A model generated the notes under the pieces. The model did not search any database and was not told the DNA's origin. It saw nothing but the letters and a program-made list of their open reading frames with translations. This document shows, in pieces, positions 37,841 through 51,470 of a DNA stretch of 64,000 bases; within the stretch, counting starts at the first letter, position 1, and every line of letters begins with the position of its first letter. The DNA is taken from the NCBI RefSeq assembly GCF_905475395.1, contig NC_058338.1:44923935-44987934 (forward strand). The letters are read 5' to 3'. Source of the DNA: Chrysoperla carnea. Lineage: Eukaryota; Arthropoda; Insecta; Neuroptera; Chrysopidae. Position numbers and translations under genes: made by a program.

Positions 37841-40262
37841 GGTCTACATGTATAAAAAATAAAAGTTAAGATCAGTTACGCCTATGACTCCTATTCTGTT
37901 TGAAACATTTTTCTTGGTAAAACTTCGATTCGAGCCATTGAATTGAACCTTCGATGATTAGTCATAGACTCTTCGAACCACCCAAAACAGAACTTTAAAT
38001 AATAAAAAATCTTTCTAATTCTCAAATGGTAGGTACCTTCTACATGTTTTGCCGATTATATTAAAAAAAATAATTGGTAATTGGAAAAAAATAATTGGTA
38101 ATTAAATCGGTGAACATACGTAAATAATAAAAAATTAAAAATTAAAAATAAATTGATAAAATTTAGGTTTTATTTTATGTTTGTTCAATGATGTGGTATC
38201 CCTATCCTTAACAGTAAAATTATTAGACTATATTTTTATTCGTTGCGCGCAGAACCGTTTTTTTCGCGGCTCCCGGAAAAACTTGCAAGTTCTATACCGT
38301 TTTATTACTCAATATCATTCTCTTAATGATTCAAATATTGATTATACTAAATTCGGATCTACGCGCAAGGAATAGTATTGGCTGCGTCCAGTCTAAATGA
38401 TTCATAATGAGTCTACACCTCAAGTAACCTATAGAAAAAATTGTCATACATGGGGAGTTGAATGCTCACCTCAGCTAAACGCAAAATTTTGATTGGAATC
38501 AATTGACGGAACAATTTATAGTTACATTGTGGGAAAAGAAATTGGACATATGTTTCTGTTGGACTTCTTTGTGATATTCTTAACAAGGATTTAATTGTAC
38601 TTTAGAACAGATTTTTCGGATTTGACTTTTAAGATTTTTAGACAAAGCTTAACAACTAAAGCACCCCATAACTCAATTTGAAAATAAAAGTTTATAATTT
38701 AAAATTTTCAAACTATATTTTTTGTACAAAATTATCAATGTTTCCTTTAGTGCATATTTAAAAAAGGTTCCAGTAATTATTGTTAAATTATCAAAATTTT
38801 TAAATTTATATTTCTTCAAAGGCTCAAATTAAATTATCATCTTTATGATGGCATGGTAGTTTTGTATAAAGTTTATATGATTATTTGCAATGTAGTTCAA
38901 ATTTTATAAAGTGCTCAGACTTCAATATTTACGTACGTAACTAAATTATTTAATTATTGGCAGATATTGTTTTCATTAAATTACACGTACAAAATACATT
39001 GTTTTCTGAAATTCTGTCAAATTGTATTAGATTAGGTTGATTTTGTATATAATACAGGTTATATGAGCTGTTACTCTTGTCCATAATGCACTAAATTACA
39101 GAAGTTATTTTTTTATTTAAATAGGATCAGTACGTACTGAATGTAAATGCACAAAATCCTTACAAAAAAAGAGGCAGGAAATGACCTCATTTTAAGGAAA
39201 CCCTTTTTGGGCTATATCTTCATAACCGTACATTTTGATCCAAAATATTATCGTTTTTGTAAAATATTTTAGACTTATACAACTTAAAGGAACGAAATTA
39301 GAAACTCTGTTATTGGCTTGTTCAAAATAATAACTTTAGTGCGGGCACCCAAAAAAGAAATCGTATATTTTGTTGTAGCTAGTATAATATAGATAACGTA
39401 TGAGCCCGTATAAAATTCAACGCGCATTGTTATTTGGAACAAGACCATTGTGCCTATCTAGATATTTTATATATTATTCTAATTTTGTTTCTGGGTAAAC
39501 TGTTTTCTTGATTTATGTAAAAATTGAGAAAACGACCGTTATACATCAACTTAGTTGAATAAAACTTGAATAAAATGTGGTATCAAGAAGGGTTTTGGTA
39601 TTTGAAAGATCAATCTTCTTAACAAAATTTTGAATATAAAAATATTTTTGTATTTTTTATCAGTTTTAAGCAAAAAAGCACTCTTGTGATTTTTTCTTTA
39701 GATGTTTAGTTAACGAAATAAAAATTCTTGAAAAATTAAGAGTGAATATTCGATTTTAATAAAAAATTTTTAATCTATATATATCAATAGCTCCATTTCC
39801 TTCGGCAATTTGCTAATATTAGAAATATCCATGTTAAATCAATATATGGATTTAAAAATTCCGAGTATTCGAATTGTAATGGAAACTAGACTTACAAGAA
39901 TTGTTCAATTTACCAGTCATTATCATTAATATTTACATATATATTAAAATGAAAATTCTCCCTAATTTCCTTTATGTGCGTAATAAAATGTAATATACAT
40001 GCGTTTATGTATGTTTATAAGGGTATAGAAACATTACTTTTACCTTTCTCCTTAAATATAAGCCACCGTTTTCAACCACCCGTCATAAATAACACCCTGA
40101 TAATAGAAAACATTCAATTACTATCATCATAATGTATGTGTCTTTAAGTACAAACTAGATACAAAATATCGGATTCACTTCTTTTCTGCGGAGTCAAATG
40201 AATAACTTCTCAGTATTACAAAATTATCATCTGTGTATTACCTAGATGATAAAATAAAGTTT
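37841..40262. other. Unannotated part of the giant intron
   Basis: AT-rich, without clear repeats. A 64-codon frame at 38181-38375 contains GC-richer wording (TTCGCGGCTCCCGG) that may be transposon debris. Confidence 0.4.
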
Positions 40263-40530
40263 AAAGCCAGCGCTCCCAGTGTAGTAAAGGAGGTTGTTAC
40301 GACTTATTTTCAATTGTTTACATGTAAATGATATAATAAATGTCAAATGAAAATTATTGAAAAATTACAAATTATTAAACTTGTTGCATTGGAAATTATG
40401 GAAATAAGAGATGAAAATGTTAGAAAAGATTATTAAATATTTAATGTAAACCATATATACAAACCATATAATTATATGTCCATCCAATTAGATTAATAAA
40501 GTAGTGCATCGTTACTATGAAAACGCCTTA
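40263..40530 (-). repeat. Dispersed repeat R-A, copy 3, partial
   Basis: Same orientation as copy 2: GCCAGCGCTCCCAGTGTAGT, TTTACATGTAAATGATATAA, TTGCATTGGAAATTATGGAA, and near its end CATCGTTACTATGAAAACGC. More diverged and lacking the GCGTAGTCATGG end. Confidence 0.7.
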
Positions 40531-41769
40531 TAGTAACGTAGTCAATAAAACTCATGCGAATATAAATTTGAAAAATACTCGTAATCAAACTTTAAGAAAA
40601 AAGTTCTTAAAGCAAACTTTAAGAAACAAATAAAAATTTTTTTTTTTTATTTCGAGTTTGGAAGAGGAAAAAGTCACATGAAATCATTATGGTAAGTGTT
40701 GGGAATATAAAGGTTCGTATACCAAGCGTTTTTCAATCCGTTGATAACTTGTAAATGCCAATTTTCGACAAGATTGAACGATTTTTATGATCAAGGTTAG
40801 TCTAATTCTTATAGGTTCTACAAAACGAAATTATCGTGAAATTTTACTCAAATAAGAGAAAATAAATTGGAAACGTCATGTATTGCTTTTCAGAGAATTT
40901 TTTCATAACGAAATGGAGCTATTGGTTTTGTACTGAAAATTTTCCAAAACTTTCTTCCAATATCCTTCGATCCTACCTAATATTCGTTAAAAATGTCAAT
41001 TGATAAATCGTTTTTGCCAAGTTTTGCAGTCCGATGAATTTTCGTTATATTTATTTCGTTATTTTTCGCTTTATATGGTCAAAATATAAGTTTTCAAAAT
41101 ATTGAGTACTACATTAGGCTTTTTATAATCACAGATGGAATGCTTAGCAGAAATTTCTCTGCCAAACCTGTTATAAATTTTAGAACTTTTTCAATTGTAA
41201 TCATACTATTGCTATGAAAGAAAATTATATGAAAAAAAATATTTATTGAAAATGACAAGGTTTTATGCCATAACAGCCATTTAATATGCAAATTAACAAA
41301 AATAATATCGTTTGAATGTCAGCCACTTTCACAGATCTACATTTGATTGTCAGAATTTTTTAATTTCTCCTAAAAAATGCTTTTTTTTTCAATTTAAAAA
41401 CAAAAGAGTACATTGCACAACATACTCAAAAATTTGCCATGCTGATAGCAAAGATTAAAATGCGCCAAAAAACATACATTCAAAGAAAAATGTAATAAAT
41501 AACCAAATTAATAATATTCAATAAACGAAGGGGAGAAACAAAATGGGTCAAATTTTATTTGTTACGTATTTGTTATACCCTCAGGATCATTCATCCAAAA
41601 CAAAAATAAGGGGGATCACCCCAGTAATTTGCTACCCTTAAAGAAACATCTCTTTACATGCGGTGTCTTCTATGATTAGCCTGCTCGCTAAACCCAAACT
41701 TTACTCATTGGACAGGCCACGGACTGACATTCAGCATTTGGCCGTTGTAATATAATGTAATATATGATT

Positions 41770-41990
41770 TATAAGCGCTCCCACCATTCAATGATATATA
41801 ATTTTTTTTGGTGCGGAAACCTCAAAAACAGTTTTAGTGAACCGAATGGGAATCTAAACCGACATCGGATCCACTTGAACACACACAAAAATTTCATCAA
41901 AATCGGTCCATCTGTTCAAGAAGAGTTCAGTAACCAACATTTTTACACACAAGAAATATATATAAAAGATATGAGTTTTGCAAGGATTAC
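41770..41990 (+). repeat. RTE-like 3' tail remnant
   Basis: TTCATCAAAATCGGTCCATC, TGTTCAAGAAGAGTTCAGTA and ACACAAGAAATATATATAAA form the usual ending of RTE-type elements. A longish open frame here (to 42132) is not read as a gene. Confidence 0.5.
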
Positions 41991-42132
41991 TACGTTGTGT
42001 GGATATAAGGACATATTAATTTACACTTTTCAATGTAGTTATTTTACACACGATGTAAAACAGCGGGACAACAGAAAGAAGAGTGACTCGGTGGTGAACT
42101 CGGTGGAGTGCGGTCGTCGGAAGGAAGTATAG

Positions 42133-44468
42133 CAATGACATTTTTTTCTCAAATTGAATTGAAATTATGAAGGTCTCAAATATTCAAATTATGTTGTTTG
42201 TGTCATATTTCTCACATTGGTACCACCTTTATACTTGTGTATACTTCTTATTGAATTTTTATCCAACATTTTCTTCATTTTCCGGTTCATTACGTTTATA
42301 TTAAAACTAGGCTTTGATTTAAAATATTTTATGCAAAGCAAATGATTCCACCAAAATTTATTCATATATTGATATATGTTTTAAAGAAGTATTATTTAAT
42401 ACAGAATGTAAGGAAATGCCGTGACAGTAGAATCAAAGGCATAATACTATTAAACAATTAACAAAATGCTTTAACTAAACTACTTAAGAAGGTGTATACA
42501 CTAACTAGTGGAAGTATTCATTAGCTTATTTGTGTATATTTTCTCTTTCTGAGTCTTTTAGTTAATGTATTCATTAGCTAGTGGGTGTACATTGACCATG
42601 TTGATACTTTAATTGTAACAACCACACATACAGCATCACACGAAAGAGAGCTTGATGCACAGTACATAGTACGCAACGACCCCCCCCCCCCCAGATATGA
42701 GCCGACCTTGACGTAGGAGTTTCGCGTCGAATACATTTTTGGTTCCAAAACTAGAGAATCTATTGCCTACGTTTTTTGTTGTTTGCATGTGTTTTGTTGT
42801 ATGGATGCCCGTAATTGAATTACCAAAAAACTTATGGACACATCATTCACTCTACTTCGGTAATATATACCATTGATCGATGTTCCAGTGATTTATGTTG
42901 CACCAAAACTTTCAACATCCATCAAACAATTTACTCGAATCGCAAATGTCATTAATCGATATTCCAGTGGTTTATAAAGCACTATCAAGATTTTGTGAGC
43001 TGGCTCACTTACATATTTTCGTTACTTCCCAAGGGGGGAGTAATTTAATGGTATTTATTGGAATCTAGGCATCTACATAATAAATATATTTAAACAAAAC
43101 CTAGGTTATTTTATTAGAAAATAAAATCTGTCAATTAATTCAATTTTATGCAATCATGTAATAACATAATCAGATGTATATTTTAATAAAAGTCAATATC
43201 TTTATTAAATTGTTTGTTTAAATATGAAGACATCCTATTTTTGCCAATATATATGACTAGAACATATGCTAGTTTACTATCATATATTAATAACATATAA
43301 GCTAGTTTTTTATGCTCGTGTGTACGTAGCTTTATAAATTTATTCATGAAAATATAGATAAAATTTACTTGAGACCTCAACAAAAATAAATATAAAATAT
43401 CATAGAATTGTTTAGTTTATATAACAAATCAGTCAATATGATATTAAGAAATAATTAAAATGAAATACCTTTCTTCACTGACTTTCCTTCATGTTAACTA
43501 ACAATGGGATGCTTTAAATCTATTTTATCTTTTACAAAGCAGAAAATTTTCAGTCAGATTTATGTTTATTTAACTTACTTATTATGTGGTTGAGTAAATA
43601 CATGAAATTTAATGATAAAATCTATGCAATAGAAAACATACAAACTTCGTTTATTTTAGAGAACTGTATGTAAAAGTTGGTAACATATACAGGTGGATTT
43701 TTTTAATGGAATTTCATTTTTTTAAGCCGAATTTTGTTTTTTTAGCGACCATTTCGGTGGCTCATTTTCGATTTTTTTAAACATATATAAATAAATTTTT
43801 GGATAAAATTAAGCGAAAAAATTATGTTTGTAATTAAAATTTTTCTTGATGGAAACTTTTAAACCTGAAATCAAGTGCCAAGGTGAAGGGAAAAAAATTT
43901 TCACACAAAAGTTGGTCTTTGCTGCGAAGAATAAGTATCTATTACAAAAAATATGTGTAGTTCCAATTAAAAAAACCAAAAACAAAGTTGACTATTGTTT
44001 GATCATGATGGCGGCCCTGCATAAAAAACTGTTCACTATAATTACACCCCTTTAAAATTGAGCCACGTGTCTGCCATTTTTTGGTTTTTTTGATTGTTCA
44101 TTCATTTTCTTAATATAAGGATGGAAAAATCACCTTGAATATTAAAATTTAATTTCTTATTTTTATGTCTTCACAGCTATTCCTCAAAATAAGCAAACCA
44201 TTGTTAATACACCGACTTACCTATCCATCAATATTAACCACCGATAATCCACTATTTAAAAAGAGAAATTCCATGTTATTAACGAAGCTGGAAAATAACC
44301 ATGGGCTGAAGGATTTAGCTTGAAGAGCCCTCATCCACACTAAAAACTTTGCCTATGGTAAAGTTGTTTTTTGTTAGAGTCGTAGCAACGTCATTAAGAT
44401 AATTTATAATAGGGGTTAGTTTTAAACTATCCCCCAGATTGATTAACGTAAACCGAAGCTTTGATTGG
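42133..44468. other. Unannotated part of the giant intron
   Basis: Holds a run of 14 C at about 42681-42694 and, just before it (42652-42680), a phrase GTACGCAACGAC that matches 96-121 in inverse orientation. Otherwise AT-rich with nothing recognisable. Confidence 0.4.
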
Positions 44469-44726
44469 TTTACATTAGGGTGTCCCTTAAATTTCAAGTT
44501 CGAAATATTTTTACGCATACCCTCTTAAAACTTTAGAAATGACCCATTATTGCCTAGAAAAAAATGTTAGTCAGTTTTATAAACGGTAACCCGTGCCGAC
44601 TTGCGATTGAAACTTGTCCATACATGTTACACTGGTAATGCGATGTGACCTGTAAATACGTGTTTATTTTGCCATTTCATCAGTGATTTTTAAGATTAGT
44701 AGAGCGCTATTGTTTATTGCATAAAG

Positions 44727-45917
44727 ATGTCGGTTGAATTACGGAGTGATAAACAAAATATTTTCCTTATCGGACTGCCTTGCCATCAAATAAATGGTGC
44801 AAAATTACCATCTAATCGACAAGTTCTCGCTGCCTTATTTTACAATATTCTCGAAGTCAAACTAACTGTCAGTGAAAGTGCAAATCTTGTGATTAGGGAG
44901 TGTATTATATTTTGGGAAAAAGCAAGAATTCCTACAAAGGCTTTTCCAAACTGTGTGAAGAAACTTGTTGATTTATATCATGTTTCGAGAGAACTGCAAA
45001 AAAATTGTAAGAAAACTCAAATTACGTTCAAAAGCCGTGAAAATAATTTTAAAATTGACCTCGATAACTTATTTGATTTTGCACATGCTGATGCATTTGA
45101 GAGAATGAAAATAGAGGAAGACAAAGTATTTTTAAAGAAACAAAGAGAGCCAGGTCGACCGGGATGTTTAGGTGGTATAGACAAAAAATTGGCGGATAAA
45201 GAAGAAAGAGCTAGGCAAAGACAATTAGATAAAGAGGAAAGGAGTGAAAGACAAAGAGAGTTATTAGATGTGGCATCTACTTCCGCTACCAATAACTTGG
45301 AATGTCTAGAAGATTCGGACGAAGAACAGATTTCGATTTCTGAACTCAACTTGCCAGACGTTCCCTGCCCTGAAAAAAGTTCAAAAAGAGGTAGAAAGAA
45401 TCTCATAACACCTAAACTTGTCGCAGCTTTAGATCGATGCCAGTTAAGCATAAGAGATTCCGTTTACATTCTTCATGCGGTCGTAGAAGCGCTTGGTCTG
45501 AGCAGCGATGATTTCCCTATTAACAAATCTTCGATTCAGCGAATTCGTACTCAGACGAGAAAATCCAGGGCAGAAGCAATAAAAACTGACTTTCAAAACA
45601 ATATACCTGACGTAGTCACTGTCCATTGGGATGGAAAACTATTACCCGGAATGGATGTATGAAGTTCAAAAAAAGAACGTTTGCCAATTATTGCTTCATT
45701 TGACGATAGAGAACAGCTTCTTGCAGTGCCAAAACTAGAGAGTTCTTCTGGAAAACATCAAGCTAAAGCTGTATCAACTGCTCTTTTTGACTGGAACCTT
45801 CATAATAAAGTACAAATAATGTGCTGCGACACAACAGCTTCGAATACTGGCCGTTTCAATGGAGCTTGTGCTGTTTTGGAGCAGACTTTAGAAAGAGAAG
45901 AGTTTTTTGTTATTTAA
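44727..45917 (+). pseudogene. Broken transposase-like gene of the hAT element, 5' part
   Basis: The ATG at 44727 opens a frame of 311 codons to TGA at 45660-45662. The same frame continues without interruption to TAA at 45915, so one nonsense change splits a roughly 396-codon reading frame; TGA may derive from a CGA arginine codon. The N-terminal region (about residues 1-130) is globular. Next come GRPGCLGG, then a highly charged, probably coiled-coil stretch (about 151-180), an acidic Ser-rich linker, and a region ending in VHWDGKLLPG. Past the stop lie CCDTTASNTG and the start of an LEQTLEREEF segment. WDGK and CDTTASNTG are placed like the first acidic residues of an RNase-H-fold transposase. 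I recognise the family as a repeated transposon-like protein of insects but cannot name it more closely. Confidence 0.75.
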
Positions 45918-45936
45918 CTTGTTTTTTATTCTTTCA

Positions 45937-46254
45937 GATAAAGCGCTGGATGATTTTGTATCAGAAAAGAGCAAACAATTACTATCCTGACTGCAGATCG
46001 ACGACAGTTTTCTTCAGGAAGATGTATCTTCCTGGGATGATAATGCTGCTTTTCTGGAAGCAAAAAAAAGAATAAGTCCTTTGAAGGTTGTAAATGACAC
46101 TGCCGAAAGGGCTGTCAAATTAATGCAAGATTTTAACGGACTTATCACGGCTGAAGAAGAGCAAAAACAATTCTTGTTGCGCTGTGTCCAGGAACATAGA
46201 AATTTGTATCCGGACTGTAAAAAATCTACACTAAAGAGAAGTTACCCTAGCTAA
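45937..46254 (+). pseudogene. Broken transposase-like gene of the hAT element, 3' part
   Basis: A second coding block in another frame, preceded by TTTTTTATTCTTTCAG, which looks like a 3' splice site. It reads DKALDDFVSEKSKQLL, has an in-frame TGA at 45988-45990, then stays open for 87 codons to TAA at 46252. That stretch includes VVNDTAERAVKLMQDF and EEQKQFLLRCVQEHR, which I recognise as the usual C-terminal part of this transposon protein family. An AATAAA signal lies at 46277-46282, 23 bases after the stop. The segment expected between LEREEF and this block (normally with a Cys-x2-His pair) is missing, so an internal deletion or a mutilated intron separates the two parts. Confidence 0.7.
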
Positions 46255-46547
46255 TTTTTATTATTTTATGTTTTTAAATAAAGATTAATGTTTATCTTAT
46301 TATATTTTAACTTTTATTCACTCAATTTGTTACATTTATATTAGTTTTACAGCAGACCGAAATATCCGGACAGAACATAATTTTTAATAAACTTTGTAGC
46401 TCGGTCGGCACGGGTTGCGATCATGCTAGAAAGATGAAATTTCATATTTGAGTATGTTTTAGCATTTATAAAAAATATAGAGGGTATGCATTTCAAATTT
46501 TGAAAAAATAAAAAAATATGTCATATAAGGGACACCCTAGTTTACAT

Positions 46548-49500
46548 ATTTCTGTTAAAGTCGTCGAAAGAGCATAAACACGTCTTAATACAAAAATATT
46601 GTCAATACTTCCACGACATCTTCTGAAGCTCGATGAATTAACGCCCCCTTCAAATTATTTATACTTAAGAAATTAATACTTTATTTTAATCTAATTAGCA
46701 ACAAGTACCAATTTTTATAAATTTTCGTAGCTATCCGGTCAATTTCGATTTTTTTTTGCCATCCAAGAATAAGGAAAATGCGCCTATCAAGTTTCTAATA
46801 ATTTTTCTTCGAAAAATTCAACATGTAACAAAATTTCTCTGGCCTATGTGATTTGTTGCCATACGTTTCCCACCATGTAATGATTTGAGGCGTTTATTGT
46901 ATTTAAAAAGATTCAATAACTCACTTGCACAAGTGCAATAGTTTTTGTACTACCAGTTGTTTTTTGCCATAAAATTGTGAAACATATGAAGAAACACAAA
47001 AGTTGCTTTAATTCGAGGGCAGTGCATTTTCGGCCTATGATTTGTTTATTGGTGAAATTTGTTGCAAATGAGCTCTAGTGTGTGCCCCTACAAACTAGGT
47101 GGCTATCGAATAACCAAACACCCTGTATATGAAGTTTTTTGTTTATTTTGTGCTCTAGTACTCATATTTTAAGAGTGGTGTGAAATAGAATATATTATTA
47201 TTTTGAGGTGTTTACGTAGTACAGCATTGTAACGAATCCTTTTAGAGATTATTCTGTAAATAGAAGTAGCAAGCAGGTAAGGGAGTTTATTTATTGAATA
47301 GTTTTGTACATAGCATCATTATAATTATTATTTAATTTAAACTGGGAATAGTACTTACTATTATTTAAATGAGGTTTTTTACTATTATTTATTATTATGC
47401 CATAATACTTACAATATTATAAAGAGAGAGGTCAAATTGGATTAATACATTTTTCTTTTGAAAAACAAAACGGTACGAGATATCAATATGATTTTTTTAA
47501 ATTTATGACTTTTATTTTTTTTAATAAAAATGATTTCATGCTTTCATGATAATTTTTGTATCAGCATTCTTAATTCCAAAGCGAAAATTGTTTTTTTTTC
47601 TTTTTTATGTATCAATGAATTTGCTTGAACACAGACTATAATTTAAAAGCGTTCAAAAAGACCTGCATGCTACGGTACACTCGCATGCTTGTGAATTACC
47701 TTTACATCCACAAAAATAATAGTGGTGCACATACATTCGGAAAAAATTTCGTTTTATTGGTATAATATCTTTTGAAAGGCGGTTTTTAGCTTAAAAGTTT
47801 GTCAATCAAAAAACATAATCAATTTTTTTTGCAATTAATTTTCTTTCTGACAACTGTCAAATGTTAATTTTTTGTCATCAATTAAAGCTATTCTAAATTT
47901 TTGGGTCATTTAACGTTAAAGGTTCCAAGGTCCAAGGACCCAAGGTCCCACGTCTCTGATCCCAAGATATTAGAAATTTAACGTTGGGAAACATTCCAAA
48001 ATAGTTATTTTCAAAGCTGAAAAGCAATGCTAAAAATTAAATTGTTAGCTTACCAAAATCCTGAAATAATCTTTGATCATTCTTCTTAACAAAATCTTGA
48101 AGAGTAATTTCAGCTTTAAATTTCAGTAAAGATTTTTCTTCGTAATAGTGTATTAGACAAAAAATAATGTTATTATAATGGAAAATAATAAAAATGATTT
48201 TTTCTCAAAAATTACCTACTTCGAAAATGGACATTAGGCAGCTGAGAGAAAATTGATTAAAAAATTAGATCCTGCTTCGCCTAGAAAACCCTAGATTTTT
48301 ACAAAGGGTGTCGTCTGCCGAACGGGAATGTACAAAGAATTGAATCGGAAATTGTACCCAACCGAATGTGCCCGTATGATCTCCACTATTAATAGTTTGG
48401 TGATGTTTGTGGCATAGAAGTATAATTTCATCGTATACTTATATATTAAGTACAAAGTGTCTAAAAAAGCCGTACCACGTTTACAGTTTTAGCAGCATCA
48501 GTACTACTTTTAAGAGAACAAAAAAATAAACTATCAGCTGAAATTGAATTCTGGAATACAAGCTCACTGTGTATGTCTTCGCGGTCGACAAAACGCGGTT
48601 ACAGATGCAGCCCCACGTTTCAAATCGTGGGGCAATGGACTTTTTTTAATAAATGAGGTTGTAGAGAAACAATAAAATGTAATAAATAGGCACCTAATAA
48701 ATGTATACTGAAATCAGTGTGCTAAATAAATTGAGGCAAATACATATAAGTAGTAATATCTTACCAAGCAACCCTCTATAATGAATATTAATACTATTTT
48801 CATGGATTTTCGGTCCTGAAAATTCAATTAAAAAACCAGCTATTTGTAACGGTAGAGCTTTTAGACGTTATGAAGTCAATTAACTCAAAAATTAATTGAA
48901 AAGCTTGAATAAAATCTTTACTAAGGCTTTTTACAGTTTCGAAAAGGTAAGGTATACTAAAAAATAATAAAAATCAGAAAAATTGATTAATTCTTTCAAA
49001 TACACGTAAGTATACATAATTAATATGCAAGAGTTTAATTAACTAAGTGCTCAAGACCTTGCGAAACCGAAAGTTTAAGTTTAATTTTATGTAATCATAT
49101 TCGCTTTGCTAAACTTTAAAATAGTTTAACTGTTAAATAGACAAGTACCATATAAATCTTCATAGCCAACTAGTTTCAAAATTTTCATCTTAAAGTTTTG
49201 GTTACAGCTCTGCAAATTAGGAGGATTTGAGGAAAAAAAGTTAAGCTTCCGAAATGTTAATTTTAAAATATCAAAGGGCTTTTTCGCCAAAAAAATATGT
49301 CAAATAGCTTTTCATCAGTTAGCGACATTAAGTGTTACTGGACGGTGGGTTCCGGGCTATTTATAAAATAAAAAACCATACCAAAATCTTTTTGAAACCT
49401 TAGTGATCGTTTATCCTTAAATATGTGTTGTGAGCTGCTTTGAGTTACTTTGTATAAGGATTGTTAATATTTAAAATTGGGTAAAGTACTCTTGAGTGAA

Positions 49501-51165
49501 AAGTTTTTGACGTTTGTAAAATCTCATTAACTATGCAGGTATTGCTAATGCAAACTACATATGTTTTAGTTCAGATTTAATTTTTAAATTATCGTAAAGT
49601 TTAAATATTTACAAACTAATTAAAAAACTGTAGTAAATTTAAATTTTTCTAATGAACAATTTTGGTGCAACTGTAGTTGGATATTTTCCGATATAATATT
49701 AATATAAATCATATAATGTTTATATCGAAGTATTTGTAGAATTATTTATGTTGGTTTCAGAAACTAATAATAAACCGGGTCTCTAAACTAATAATAATAC
49801 ATTAAATGTGATAGCTGAAATATTTGTTTGATAAATCAATCATGCCAATCGTTTTTTAATTTTTTTCCAAGAAAACTTCTGTAGGATTCATTGCATTATG
49901 TACTTGTTAGTTAGGAATCAAATTTTCAAGAGATTTTTGATTTTTTAAAAGATTTCTTGATGTCACAGAAATTATTAGAAACATGACTTTGGACTAATTA
50001 TGAAATGAGGTATTTCTGGAAAACTGAAAATGAACAAAATTCTTATATTTTTCAAGAAGTGGCAAAAATTTTCCCGATAAGAAAATATAATGAGGATTGT
50101 TTTTTCATGACCAGAGAAATCAAAACAGTTTTTAATGATTTTCAGATTGCGCTATTTTTATGATTGCGAACTCCCCACGCCCCCGAAAATGGTACTTTTG
50201 AGTAAGTGAGATATTAATTTTCTCTACTGGAGAGGAAAAAATCGAAAACTATAATATTATAAATATTTTTATAAATCTAGAGGTCCCGTCTAAATTTTAA
50301 GAAATCTACCGGGGGATATAGGACGAATAAGAAAATTAAGAGATGAAAACTTTCAACTGACTGTCATCATTACACCGTACTAAAATCTCTAAAAAATTCA
50401 AAGATTTTTTTTTTTTTTTACAAAAAATAGAACTATAAAAAAATTTTCAATGAATACTTCCATCGATATTTTCCTTTGCTATGCTTCCTTTTATAAATAA
50501 AATTTTATTTTATTTGCTTCCTTTTTACTTTTTTGTACATTTTTTTTAAGTTGTTTCTATTTTTGATAAAAAAGTTTCATTTTCTCTCCTATAGAAAAGT
50601 ATTTAATGAATAGATACTATGTACAAATAAAATTAATTCATCATAAAGAAACGAATACAAAAAACTTTTGTAACTTTTATATAAAATCTACATAAAAATT
50701 TACAAATATTTTACATTCAGTAGAAGAACTCTTTGTTACAAAATGAATCCTGACAAATTTTTTATTTCTTTCAGCATAACATATAGTACAAGCATACCTT
50801 CTTTGAAAATTGGAAAAGTTATTTACAAAGCATGATAGCAGGAATCATCTAGGGGGTCAAAAAGTCAATAAAAACTAGAAACTCTTTTTTCAAGTGAAAG
50901 AACATTTACTATGCTAAATTCAGTCCCTATTTTTCAATAAATTAATTCGGCTTGATACAGAAAAAAATCTTAAAGGTATGAAGGTACTTTTGAAATGAAG
51001 TTGAAAAGAAGCGTTCATTTCGTAGGCATTTGAGAATGCATATTTATTGCAAATATTGAGTCCTAGGAGTGAATTTTTAACGTCTTGCCCTGCAATACGT
51101 TTTTGCTAAAGTTAAACTTCGTCGATCCAGATGTCACGGAAATCATGGTGAAAAATTGAAGAGTA
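46548..51165. other. Unannotated part of the giant intron
   Basis: No open frame or complete element seen over 4.6 kb. CCAAGGTCCAAGGACCC at about 47925 is a small simple repeat. AACACCCTGTATAT near 47118 resembles an insect repeat terminus. Confidence 0.4.
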
Positions 51166-51470
51166 TCATACAAAAAGTTGAGCGCAAGAGACTTCATCAC
51201 AATTTTTCATTTTAATGAGAAAGAGGCCAGAAAAATATGATAGATAAAATATTGCGATGATTAAAAAAATTGATCTTGCAAATGTGCCAAAAACAAATCG
51301 ATACACCTGCACGTTAGAGTGATGTTTGGTCTGAAATTTCATGTCGTATTCATCGCAGATTTCCCTCATGGATTTGAAAATTTTTCCAACGTTTTCTCCC
51401 ACGTTTCCGCTTCGTTCAATTAAAGCTATTTCGCTGCATCATTCAGTTCGATAGTACTCGACTCAAAGAC
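51166..51470 (-). pseudogene. Possible degraded membrane-protein fragment
   Basis: On the minus strand ESSTIELNDAAK leads, after a one-base shift, into IALIERSGNVGENVGK, KSMREICDEYDMKFQTK, then a hydrophobic segment (SIFLIIAIFYLSYFSGLFL) that could span a membrane, ending at TGA. Amphipathic-then-hydrophobic order suggests a decayed receptor or transporter, but no family motif is visible. Confidence 0.25.

Larger units (their letters stand above)
44477..46539 (+). mobile_element. hAT-type DNA transposon, both ends intact, transposase inactivated
   Basis: The termini are inverted repeats: the first 14 bases, TAGGGTGTCCCTTA, recur in reverse complement at the right end. The element is flanked by a perfect 8-bp duplication, GTTTACAT, at 44469-44476 and 46540-46547. 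An 8-bp duplication and a TAGGG terminus fit the hAT superfamily. Further in, two more matched inverted blocks occur: GCATACCCTCT near both ends, and AACCCGTGCCGAC at 44588-44600 against 46404-46416. These subterminal repeats are probable transposase-binding sites (inference). The gene it carries is broken. It lies in the giant receptor intron in the opposite orientation to the receptor. Confidence 0.85.

Noticed and set aside
41764..42132. 122-codon plus-strand frame
   Set aside because: Runs through an RTE-like 3' tail (TCAAAATCGGTCC); no domain and no homology pattern.
45017..45451. Minus-strand 144-codon Ser/Leu-rich frame
   Set aside because: Antisense shadow of the charged region of the hAT transposase gene.
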